From Clostridium simiarum (GTDB taxonomy: Bacteria; Bacillota; Clostridia; Clostridiales; Clostridiaceae): 64,000 nucleotides of DNA. A program made the position numbers and the translations under genes. Under the pieces are notes generated by a model. The model searched no databases and was not told where the DNA came from. It saw only the letters and a list, made by a program, of their open reading frames with translations. Location of the stretch: positions 296,535 to 360,534 of the forward strand of contig NZ_JAHLQL010000004.1 of assembly GCF_018919175.1 (NCBI RefSeq), read 5' to 3'. Positions 16,457 to 24,900 of this stretch are shown here, piece after piece (the first letter of the stretch is position 1; each line of letters begins with the position of its first letter).

Positions 16457-17098
16457 ATGAAAAAGATGAATATAACAAAAACAATGGCAGAAATCGGAGC
16501 ACTTGCAATCGTAAGAGTAGAAACACTTGATCGTGCATCTGAAATTGCTGAAGGCTGTATTAAAGGTGGAATCCCTGTTATGGAAATGAGCTATACATTG
16601 AATAATGCTGGAGAAATCATTAAAGGACTTAGCAAGAAGTATGGTAAAGAACTTTGTGTAGGAGCGGGAACAGTTTTAGATAGTGAAACAGCTCGTCATG
16701 CTATTTTACATGGAGCACAGTTCATTATTGCACCAACCTACAATGAAGATGTAGCAAAAATTTGCAATAGATATCAGATTCCTTATGCACCAGGATGCAC
16801 ATCATTGACTGAAGCAGTTGATGCATTAAGCTTAGGTGCTACTTTTATAAAGGCATTCCCAATCTCAGACTTCTATGGACCAAAACTAGTAAAAGTATTC
16901 AAGACACCAATTCCTGATATGCCGATTTTAGCAAGTGGTGGAATTACTCTTGATAACTTGCATGTATGGCTAGAAAACGGTGTTGATGTTTGTGGCTTTG
17001 GTGGTTTATTAACTAAAGGCAGTTCTGAAGATATCGCTGAAAACGCGAGAAAGATTCGTGAAACCATAGACAAATTCAGAAATTGTACTTCTAACTAA
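16457..17098 (+). CDS. eda: KDPG/KHG-type 2-dehydro-3-deoxy-phosphogluconate aldolase
   Basis: A 213-residue class I aldolase of the Eda family, which splits 2-keto-3-deoxy-6-phospho-sugar acids to pyruvate and a phosphotriose. The Schiff-base Lys132 is in ATFIKAFP, the acid/base Glu43 is in VMEMSYT, and the phosphate loop is ILASGGIT. The ATG at 16457 follows AGAGGTGAATG. It is the last intact gene of the PTS operon and suggests that its substrate ends as a KDPG-like compound. Confidence 0.88.
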   Translation: MKKMNITKTMAEIGALAIVRVETLDRASEIAEGCIKGGIPVMEMSYTLNNAGEIIKGLSKKYGKELCVGAGTVLDSETARHAILHGAQFIIAPTYNEDVAKICNRYQIPYAPGCTSLTEAVDALSLGATFIKAFPISDFYGPKLVKVFKTPIPDMPILASGGITLDNLHVWLENGVDVCGFGGLLTKGSSEDIAENARKIRETIDKFRNCTSN

Positions 17099-17292
17099 TT
17101 TGAATTTCATAAATTGAATGTTCTTTTCATGAACAAGGAGCATTAAAAATTGATGAGCGTTCACGTTGGAATGCACATGAATTGATAAATGATGATTTTT
17201 CACCATGTTTTATATGGAATACTTTAGAGAAGATCAGAGAGTTGGAGTAATTAATACGATAAGCTATAATAAAATATTTGAGAAGTTTAAAG
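17099..17292 (+). other. Short region with an unidentified coding scrap
   Basis: Between about 17150 and 17250 one frame reads IDERSRWNAHELINDDFSPC and continues WNTLEKIRELE to a stop. It has no start or ribosome site and I do not recognise it. It is probably the tail of a lost operon gene. Confidence 0.3.
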
Positions 17293-17320
17293 TTAAGAGC
17301 CACTTAAAAGTGGCTCTTAA
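17293..17320 (+). promoter_or_regulatory. Perfect hairpin sharing the AAGAGCCA core
   Basis: TTAAGAGCCACTT and AAGTGGCTCTTAA pair perfectly with a 2-base centre. There is no T-run; AATAAATATAGGAGG follows. The stem base matches the hairpin at 14887-14914. Confidence 0.55.
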
Positions 17321-17341
17321 TAAATATAGGAGGGAATACAG

Positions 17342-17592
17342 AAAACTATAAGTATACAGTAAAAGCTATAAGAGTAGGCATTATGAAAATGTTAGCAGAA
17401 GCAAAGTCAGCACATCAAGACATTGAGAAGTGGGAGTAGATATGTCAATAGGTTCACTCGGACAAGGTTTATCTGCTGCAAATTGAATGGCTCTAGTTGG
17501 AAAGCTAGATAAAAAAGACTATAGGGTATACATAATAATAAATGGAGAACCTCAAGAAGATCAAATATGGGAAGAAGCTAAATCACTTTAGA
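17342..17592 (+). pseudogene. Decayed transketolase N-terminal subunit
   Basis: The first part reads KAIRVGIMKMLAEAKSAH, the start of transketolase N-terminal subunits. The thiamine-diphosphate region up to about residue 100 is missing. After a frame change the sequence reads MSIGSLGQGLSAAN, a TGA, MALVGKLDKKDYRVYIIING and QEDQIWEEAKS. SLGQGLS, the DKKDYRVY strand and the EDQxWE metal-site region are clear. It is non-functional, but indicates that the ancestral sugar-acid operon also coded for a split transketolase. Confidence 0.75.
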
Positions 17593-17616
17593 AGTAATTA
17601 CTAAGGAGGAATATCC

Positions 17617-19134
17617 ATGAGCACAAGTTTATCTAATGTAGAAAATGATACGAAACTTACATTAAAAAAGTTGAAAAATGGTACAGATATAAGAGGAATA
17701 GCAATAGAAACTAAAGAGCATAGAGAAACCCTAAGCCCTGAAATTGTAAAATTACTTGGAGTCGGTTTTTCAAAATGGCTTAAGAATAGAACCAATAATA
17801 AGGAATTTTTAAAAGTGGCTTTAGGTATGGATTCAAGATTATCAGGCCCTAAATTAAAAGATTCATTAGTGGAAGCTTTAACTAGTGAAGGAATAAATGT
17901 GTATGATTGTGGACTTACAACTACCCCATCTATGTTTATGACCACAATTTTAGAAGATTATAAATGTGATGGTGCAATAATGATTACAGCAAGCCATCTT
18001 CCTTACTATTATAACGGACTTAAATTCTTTACAGTGGTTGGTGGATGTGAAAAAGAAGACATAGAAGAAATAATTAATTTAGCACTAGAAGAGAATTTAA
18101 CTTATATAAAAAATGCAGAGGGAATGTTAAGAAAAGCTGATTTAGTAGAAGATTATTCAAAACTTTTAGTCAATAAGGTAAGAGAAGCAGTAGGGTCTGA
18201 AAAACCACTAAAAGGAACAAAGATAATAGTAGACGCAGGAAATGGCGCAGGAGGATTTTTTGCAACTAAGGTATTAAAGAATCTTGGTGCTAACATAGAA
18301 GGAAGTCAATTCTTAGAGCCAGATGGAACCTTTCCAAATCATATACCTAATCCAGAAAATAAGGAGGCTATGGAATCTATAAAAAATGCAGTATTAAATT
18401 CTAAGGCAGACCTTGGAATAATTTTTGACACTGATGTAGATAGAGCTGCAATAGTTTCTAAAACTGGAGAAGAGATAAATAAAAACGCTCTTATAGCACT
18501 AATATCTTATATAATTATAAAGGAAAATAAAGGAGCTACCATAGTTACTGACTCAATAACCTCCACAGGACTAACAAAATTTATAATTAACTTAGGTGGA
18601 GTTCACTATAGATTTAAAAGAGGATATAAAAATGTTATAAATGAAGCTAAAAGGTTGAATGGAGAAGGCATTGTGTGTCCACTTGCTATAGAAACTTCAG
18701 GACATGCAGCTTTAAAGGAAAATTATTTTTTAGATGATGGAGCTTATCTTATAGTAAAAATCCTTATAGAGATGTCAAGACTAAAAAAAGAAGATAAGGA
18801 TATAGCCTACCTAATAAAAGATTTACAGCATCCTTTAGAAAGCGAAGAAAAAAGAATAGAGATTAAGTGTGAAGATTTTAGAACTTACGGACAGTCTGTC
18901 ATAGAAGACTTAAAGGAATATGTTTCTAAAATTGAAGGATGGAGTGTAGAACCTAAAAACTATGACGGGATAAAGATAAACTGCAATAAAGAAAAAGGCT
19001 GGTTTTTACTTAGAGTATCTCTTCATGAACCTTTACTTGCTTTAAATATTGAAAGTGATATTAAAGATGGAGTAAAAAATATTTTTTCAAATATTGAGAC
19101 TTTCATAAATAATTACAATAAGTTAATAATATAA
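17617..19134 (+). CDS. Alpha-D-phosphohexomutase (phosphomannomutase/phosphoglucomutase family)
   Basis: A 505-residue four-domain phosphohexomutase, which interconverts sugar 1- and 6-phosphates. It has the phosphoserine loop with Ser126 (TASHLPYYYNG; family norm TASHNP), the Mg-binding loop DTDVDR at 271-276, and the sugar-binding loop ETSGHAALKENYFLDDGA. AAGGAGGA lies 8 bases before the ATG. It is close to the family's usual 450-580 residues. Which hexose it prefers cannot be read. It stands between the decayed transketolase and a terminator, probably cotranscribed with the sugar-acid operon in the past. Confidence 0.85.
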   Translation: MSTSLSNVENDTKLTLKKLKNGTDIRGIAIETKEHRETLSPEIVKLLGVGFSKWLKNRTNNKEFLKVALGMDSRLSGPKLKDSLVEALTSEGINVYDCGLTTTPSMFMTTILEDYKCDGAIMITASHLPYYYNGLKFFTVVGGCEKEDIEEIINLALEENLTYIKNAEGMLRKADLVEDYSKLLVNKVREAVGSEKPLKGTKIIVDAGNGAGGFFATKVLKNLGANIEGSQFLEPDGTFPNHIPNPENKEAMESIKNAVLNSKADLGIIFDTDVDRAAIVSKTGEEINKNALIALISYIIIKENKGATIVTDSITSTGLTKFIINLGGVHYRFKRGYKNVINEAKRLNGEGIVCPLAIETSGHAALKENYFLDDGAYLIVKILIEMSRLKKEDKDIAYLIKDLQHPLESEEKRIEIKCEDFRTYGQSVIEDLKEYVSKIEGWSVEPKNYDGIKINCNKEKGWFLLRVSLHEPLLALNIESDIKDGVKNIFSNIETFINNYNKLII

Positions 19135-19179
19135 GTATGGAAGACGTGATTGGATGAATTTATTATAAATTGAATCATT

Positions 19180-19209
19180 AACAGGGATTTAACCCTGTTT
19201 TTTCTTTTC
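19180..19209 (+). terminator. Rho-independent terminator after the phosphohexomutase
   Basis: AACAGGG and CCCTGTT pair around ATTTAA and are followed by TTTTCTTTT. Confidence 0.8.
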
Positions 19210-19336
19210 CAAAAATAGAAAGCAATTTGATAACTATGAATTAATTACTATTTAAAAATAAGGAATAAAGTTTAATTGTAATATTCAAAGATAAGACTTA
19301 TAATTACCTAAAACTATGAATTTTGGGGGATGAGTG

Positions 19337-19666
19337 ATGGAGATTGCAACTAATCTTTTTTTGTATAATTTTTTATGCAAGAACTTAAATAATTTAGATT
19401 CTTGGAGTAAGATTTCTAAAACTGCGATAATTGATAAAAATTTATGCATATATAAATTCTGTGCTAATGAGGAAATACCTGTACTATTAACATTAACAGA
19501 AGATGAGTGTTATCATATTGATGATTATTTATATGATAGGATGATTAGTGAATTTGATTCAAATGGAGAGCCTAATGAAATAGGTTCAATATATGAATCA
19601 TTGTATGACTTATGGCACAGTATGATACGCATAGAAAAGGAGAAATTTTATGAAGAGTTTATTTGA
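19337..19666 (+). CDS. Hypothetical acidic protein
   Basis: A 109-residue protein with no family I recognise. It is rich in Asp/Glu in the second half and has no membrane segment or signal. GGGGGA at 19325-19330 favours the ATG at 19337 over the GTG at 19334. It overlaps the next small cysteine-rich gene by 17 bases, so the two are coupled. Confidence 0.6.
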   Translation: MEIATNLFLYNFLCKNLNNLDSWSKISKTAIIDKNLCIYKFCANEEIPVLLTLTEDECYHIDDYLYDRMISEFDSNGEPNEIGSIYESLYDLWHSMIRIEKEKFYEEFI

Positions 19667-19754
19667 TAAAAGATTTAATTGTCCTTGTTGTGGATATCCA
19701 ACATTAGATGAAAAGGATTTATATGATATTTGTACACTATGTAACTATAGTTAA
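19650..19754 (+). CDS. Small CPCC-family cysteine-rich protein (possibly truncated)
   Basis: A 34-residue protein with CPCCGYPTLDEKDLYDIC and a further Cys-x-x-Cys (CTLC). This is the zinc-binding pattern of the CPCC family, whose usual members run to about 70 residues or more. AAGGAGAAA precedes the ATG. It ends right after the second pair, so it is a minimal or truncated form. Confidence 0.55.
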   Translation: MKSLFDKRFNCPCCGYPTLDEKDLYDICTLCNYS

Positions 19755-19806
19755 GTATTTTGATTATAATAAAAATATCATAATTATATAATTTTTGACA
19801 TAAGTG

Positions 19807-19835
19807 TTGCATTTTGTAGAATTCGTTGCTATAAT
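19807..19835 (+). promoter_or_regulatory. Promoter of the riboswitch operon
   Basis: TTGCAT, a 17-base spacer and TATAAT (19830-19835). It lies about 35 bases before the first conserved riboswitch element. A TTGACA at 19795 is spaced too far from the -10 to be the partner. Confidence 0.6.
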
Positions 19836-19864
19836 TACAATTATGTTAATAAAAATTTAATATT

Positions 19865-20060
19865 TGTTTTAGGTATCATATCATGATTTAATAGGGAAAG
19901 TGGTGAAAATCCACTGCAGCCCCCGCTACTGTAGACGGAGACGAAACCAAATCCACTGGAGCAATCTGGGAAGGATGGTGGAGAGTGACCCGTAAGCCAG
20001 GAGACCTGCCTAGAGCTAGTATATGGCACTTCGGAGGGAAGTAAACCTATTATGATTTTA
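19865..20060 (+). ncRNA. Cobalamin riboswitch
   Basis: All the hallmarks of the adenosylcobalamin-class aptamer are present in order: GGGAAAGTGGTGAAAATCC, the core GCAGCCCCCGCTACTGT (about 19916-19932), GAGACGAAACC, CTGGGAAGG, GTGACCCGTAAGCC and the B12 box AGCCAGGAGACCTGCC near 19998. It lies between a sigma-A promoter and a terminator upstream of the binding lipoprotein. Binding of a B12 form should favour termination, so the whole downstream operon is predicted to be on when B12 is short. Confidence 0.93.
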
Positions 20061-20138
20061 TATGAAGTTTAATTGTTATGCTTTTATAAAAGTTTAAAGC
20101 AATAATTATATTTTTATAAATAATAGTCAGTTATGCTT

Positions 20139-20170
20139 AAACCTCCGTAATACGGAGGTTTTTTTATTTT
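20139..20170 (+). terminator. Riboswitch expression-platform terminator
   Basis: AAACCTCCG and CGGAGGTTT pair around TAATA and are followed by a T-run. It is 80 bases after the aptamer and 175 bases before the first gene, placed to act as the switch. Confidence 0.8.
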
Positions 20171-20252
20171 CCGTAGCCAAAATTTAATATAGTTTTCGGT
20201 GGGAAAATATATATTTTTTCAAAAGGTTTAATTTAGATTTAGCTTCTACTGG

Positions 20253-20314
20253 AAAACTATGCTTTTAAAAGTATAGTTTTATTTTTTTGATAATGATTTA
20301 CAAAACTATACTTT
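20253..20314 (+). promoter_or_regulatory. Second hairpin with alternative pairing partners
   Basis: AAAACTATGCTTTT (20253) and AAAAGTATAGTTTT (20267-20280) can form a stem followed by ATTTTTTT, a possible terminator. A third segment, AAAACTATACTTT (20302-20314), can pair with the middle arm instead. The middle arm can therefore choose between two partners, as in an attenuator. It may be a second control point after the riboswitch. Confidence 0.45.
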
Positions 20315-20345
20315 AAATGAAAAATATTAATTTGGAGGGATAATT

Positions 20346-21794
20346 ATGTGCAAGGGGTTTAAAAGAAAAAAAAGCAGGAGTTTCATTGTAACTGCATTAT
20401 TATTTATATTTGTTTTTACAATGACAGGATGCTCCGATAAAAGCAGCGAAACTACAAATTCAAAAGTAAAGAATAACAATAATAGAAAATCAGTTAGTAC
20501 AAAGGTTGAAGATGGAAAGGTATATGCATCTTTAAAAGAGGCCTTTGAGTATGTTGGTGGAGAATGTAAAATAGAAGGAAAAAGTGCTACAGCCACAAAG
20601 GATAAGGATACTATTAAAGTTGTTTCAGATAGTAAAGAGGCAGAGCTTAATTCCACTAAAATCACCATGACTGATGAAGTAAAAAATATAAATAATGATT
20701 TATATGTGTCAATGAGCTTTTTAAAGGAAGTGATGGATGCAAGAGTAAGCTTTGATGAAGAGAATAAAGTGTTAAACATTAATACGGAAATGCCTTTATC
20801 ATATACAAAGGGCTTTAGCGTTACTTATTTAAAAGGTGGACTAAAAAAAGTAGTGGATGGAGATAAAAGAACTTTGATACTTGTACCACAAGGCAAAATT
20901 GTTCCAGAAGAGTACAAAAATGAGATTGTTGTAAATATGCCTATAAAGGATGTAATGTTAGGGTCTACTACCCAGGCATGTTTGCTAAGACCAATAAAGG
21001 AATTGGAAACTGTAAAGGCTGTTACAACAGAAAAAAAGAATTGGACAATACCAGAAATTATTAATGGTTTAGAAAGTGGTGCAACTACTTTTGTAGGCAC
21101 TGGAAAGGCACCAGATTATGAGAAGATTTCAACATTAAAGCCAAGCATTGCATTTGTTTATTCAGGACCTAGTGGACAAAAGGAAATGATGGATAAATTT
21201 AATGAATTAAAAATTAGCTATGCAGTAGATAATGATTATCTTGAAGAAGATCCTTTTGGAAGAATGGAGTGGCTTAAGTTTGTTGCTGCTTTTTATGACA
21301 AAGAAGAAGAAGCAGAAAAATATTTTAATGAGGCTGTTAGTAAGGTACAAGATATTGCTAAAAAGGTTAGCAGTGGCAAAAAGCCTAAAGTAGCTTGGGG
21401 AATGATTTCGAAAGGTGAAGTTTATGTACCTAAATCTGATTCCTATGCTGCAAAGATGATTGAATTGGGTGGTGGAGATTATATATTTAAAAGTGAAGGA
21501 GTAGGAAATGCAAAGATAAGCATTGAAGAATTTTATGCCAAAGCAAAGGAGGCAGATGTATTTGTTTATGCATCAACTACTAATTACGCACCAACTTTAA
21601 AGGGGGTACTAGAGCAAGCTCCTATTTTAGAGAATTTAAATTCAGTGCAGAATAAAAATGTATGGTGTTTCCATGCAGATTATTACCAATCCTTAGATAA
21701 AACAGATGAATTAATACTTGATTTAGTAGGGATTTTTCAGCCAGAGGTTAACAGTGGATATGATATAAAGCATTATGTTAAATACAAGGAATAG
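20346..21794 (+). CDS. Corrinoid-type substrate-binding lipoprotein with an N-terminal stalk domain
   Basis: A 482-residue lipoprotein. The signal peptide ends at the lipobox FTMTGC with lipidated Cys29. Residues about 55-140 match the copper-amine-oxidase-N/stalk-type repeat domain (KVYASLKEAFEYVGG, then NNDLYVSMSFLKEV). The rest is a BtuF/FecB-type binding fold (LVPQGKIVPEEY, STLKPSIAFVYSG, VAWGMISKGEVYVP, EADVFVYAST). GGAGGGA precedes the ATG. It is the first gene under the cobalamin riboswitch. No FecCD permease follows, so it may donate ligand to an unlinked transporter or act with the chelatase genes. Confidence 0.88.
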   Translation: MCKGFKRKKSRSFIVTALLFIFVFTMTGCSDKSSETTNSKVKNNNNRKSVSTKVEDGKVYASLKEAFEYVGGECKIEGKSATATKDKDTIKVVSDSKEAELNSTKITMTDEVKNINNDLYVSMSFLKEVMDARVSFDEENKVLNINTEMPLSYTKGFSVTYLKGGLKKVVDGDKRTLILVPQGKIVPEEYKNEIVVNMPIKDVMLGSTTQACLLRPIKELETVKAVTTEKKNWTIPEIINGLESGATTFVGTGKAPDYEKISTLKPSIAFVYSGPSGQKEMMDKFNELKISYAVDNDYLEEDPFGRMEWLKFVAAFYDKEEEAEKYFNEAVSKVQDIAKKVSSGKKPKVAWGMISKGEVYVPKSDSYAAKMIELGGGDYIFKSEGVGNAKISIEEFYAKAKEADVFVYASTTNYAPTLKGVLEQAPILENLNSVQNKNVWCFHADYYQSLDKTDELILDLVGIFQPEVNSGYDIKHYVKYKE

Positions 21795-21816
21795 ATTATT
21801 GTACCTATAAAAAAAT

Positions 21817-21860
21817 AAGCGTAAGGAGATTTGAAGTTTTATATCTCATTACGCTTTAAT
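21817..21860 (+). terminator. Hairpin after the binding-protein gene
   Basis: AAGCGTAAGGAGAT and ATCTCATTACGCTT pair with one mismatch around a 12-base loop, then AATTTTC. It probably attenuates read-through into the chelatase genes rather than stopping it. Confidence 0.55.
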
Positions 21861-21956
21861 TTTCACATAATGCTTACAGTTATATTTCTTTAAAATAATT
21901 AAACAGATAATTGAAATATTAAAAGAGAAAGGTGAATGTATGTGGAGGGAAGAGGC

Positions 21957-24900
21957 GTGTTTAAAATAACTTTTATAATGTCTGGTTTTGATTCATCTTA
22001 TGGTTTAAAAAAAGTAAATAAGAATATAAAAGAACATTATAAAGAAGACATTTATTTAGATTTTATGAAATGTTCAGAAGTGGATAAAGGTGAAGAGGGG
22101 CTTAATGAGTGTAGGAGAAAAATAGGAGAAAGTGATTTTGTTTTTATTTCTCTTCATGGTGGAGTGACTCACTTTAAAAGTTTAGAAAAATTAATGGAAG
22201 AGTTTAATGATAAAAAGAAATTTTTTATACATTCTAAAGTTGATGGTGAAGATGAGGTTCTTTTAAAAAAAAGTGGCATTTCAAAATTTCAATATAATGA
22301 AATACTATCTTATTATTTAATGAACGGATATGAAAATCTAAAAAATATGATTTTTTACTTAGCTAATAATTTTGGAGGTAAAAATCTAGCTTTAAATGAA
22401 CAAAAGATTCCAACCTGGGAAGGAATATATTATCTAGGGAAAAATATTCATGACTATGAAGGTTATATAGAGAAAATAAAAAAAGAAAATAAGCCTATAG
22501 TGGCAATATTATTTTATACTCAGTATTTTAGAGAAAATAATACAAGACATATAGATAAGTTTATAGAAGAAATAGAAAGCTTAGGAGGAAGTCCATTAGC
22601 TATATATACTGCCTCTGCACCGGATTTATCTATAGGAAGAAAAGGACTTAACTGGGTAATAGATAATATGTTAATGAAAAATGGAGTTTCACAAGTGGAT
22701 GCCATTATTAACACTATGGCTCATACCCAAAGTATATTAAGCAATCCGGGGGATGGAACCAAAGTCATTTCAAATAGTATATTTGAGAAAATTGGAGTAC
22801 CAGTATTTCAAGCTATGAATACCTATCAAAGCCTTGAAAGTTGGCAGAAATCTTTAAGAGGAATTGACATGATGTCTCTTACAAGCAGTGTATATGCTAC
22901 AGAATTCGATGGACAAATTATAACTGTGACTACAGCTTATAGTGAAATGCTGGTAGATGAAATAGGGGAAAAATACATATTTAAACCCATACCTGAAAGA
23001 GTTAATAAAGTCTGTAGATTGGCATTAAATTGGGCAAAGCTTAGGCATATAGAGAATAAGGATAAAAAGGTAGCAATACTTTTTCATAATATGCCTCCAA
23101 GAAATGATATGATAGGCTGTGCCTTTGGTTTGGATACTCCACAAAGTGTATTTAATATGGTAAATGCACTTAAAAAAGAAGGGGTATATACGGAATACGA
23201 CTTTAAACATGGAGATGAAATAATAAATAGAATTATAGATGCAGTGAGCAATGATAGTAGATGGCTTACGGCAGAAAGAGCTCTAGAAAAAAGTGTAGAT
23301 ATAATAGAAGGAAAGCTCTATAGACAATGGTTTTCTGAATTAAGTGATATGGTTCAAAATAAAATGATAAAGGATTGGGGAGAGTCTCCTGGAGAATTTA
23401 TGGTCTTTGATGATAAGTTTCCAGTACCGGGAATTATAAATGGAAATGTATTTATAGGCCTTCAACCCTCTAGAGGTTATGAAGATAAGGCGGAAGAGGT
23501 TTATCACAGTACAGATATAGCTCCCCCACATCAATATATAGCTTTTTATAAATGGATTAAGAAGGTATTTAAAGCTGATGTAGTTGTACATGTTGGAACT
23601 CATGGAACTTTAGAATGGCTTCCAGGAAAAGAAATAGGATTATCAGAAAATTGTTATCCAGATATTAACATTGATGATATGCCCCACTTATACCCTTATA
23701 TTATAAATATAATTGGAGAAGGTATTCAAGCTAAAAGAAGATCTTATGCGGTTATATTGGATCACCTTATCCCTTCTCTTATGCAGAGTGGAACCTACGA
23801 TGATATGGAAGATATTGATGAACTTATAAAACAATATTATCACGCAAAGCAAGGAGATACAGGAAAGCTTATTCATATACAAAAGGAAATAATTGAGTTG
23901 GTTATAAAAAATAATTACCAAGAGGATTTAAAAACAAATCTTAAGGATATAGAAGAGAATTTTGAAGAGTTTATGGAAGAACTTCACGGTTGGATTGAAG
24001 AAATTAAAAATTCTTTAGTTAAGGATGGTCTTCATGTATTTGGAAATATTCCACAGGGAGAGAGATATGAAAATTTAGTTTGTGCTTTGTTAAGATTACA
24101 AAATGGTAAGGTTTTGTCTTTAATTGAAGGTACTTGTATAGCCCAAGGATTAGATTATAATTACATACAAAATAATGGATATGAAAAAGGTGAGGATGGA
24201 AAAACTAACTTAATGATATTAGATAGTATAGAAGAAAAGAGTAGAGAGCTAATTAGAAAGTTTCACAAAGCAAATTACAAAGAAGAAGCTATTAAAGATA
24301 TAATAAACGAATACTTTGAACATGAAGATAATACTGAAGAACTAATGAATACTTTAAGCTTTGCTTCAAAGGTTGTGACAAATAAGCTTAATAATACTAC
24401 AGATGAAATTAAATATTTTATAGAAGGAGTAAAGGGAAATTTTGTACCACCTGGAGGTGGTGGGAGTCCTACAAGAGGAAAGGTAAGCATTTTACCTACG
24501 GGAAGAAATTTTTATTCTATAGATCCTACAGCAGTACCTACTAAAGCATCTTGGCAAGTTGGAAAGCAACTTGGAGAAAAACTCCTTCAAAGATACTTAA
24601 AAGAGGAAGGTAAATATCCTGAAACTGTTGTACTGGTGGTTTATGCAGGAGAAACCATGAAAACCTGTGGGGATGATATAGCAGAAGCACTGTATTTAAT
24701 GGGAATAAAACCTAAGTGGTTAGAAAGTACGGACAAAGTTATAGGGCTTGAAGTAATACCTTTAGAAGAATTAAAAAGACCAAGAATAGATGTAACTTTA
24801 AGAATTACAGGCCTATTTAGAGATACCTTTCCTAATATTATAGAGCTTATAGAAGAGGGAGTTAATATAGCTTCTGCACTGGAAGGTGAGAGTGCAGAAG

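Noticed and set aside
19795..19835. TTGACA at 19795 as the -35 of the riboswitch promoter
   Set aside because: It is 29 bases from the TATAAT; TTGCAT at 19807 has the correct 17-base spacing.
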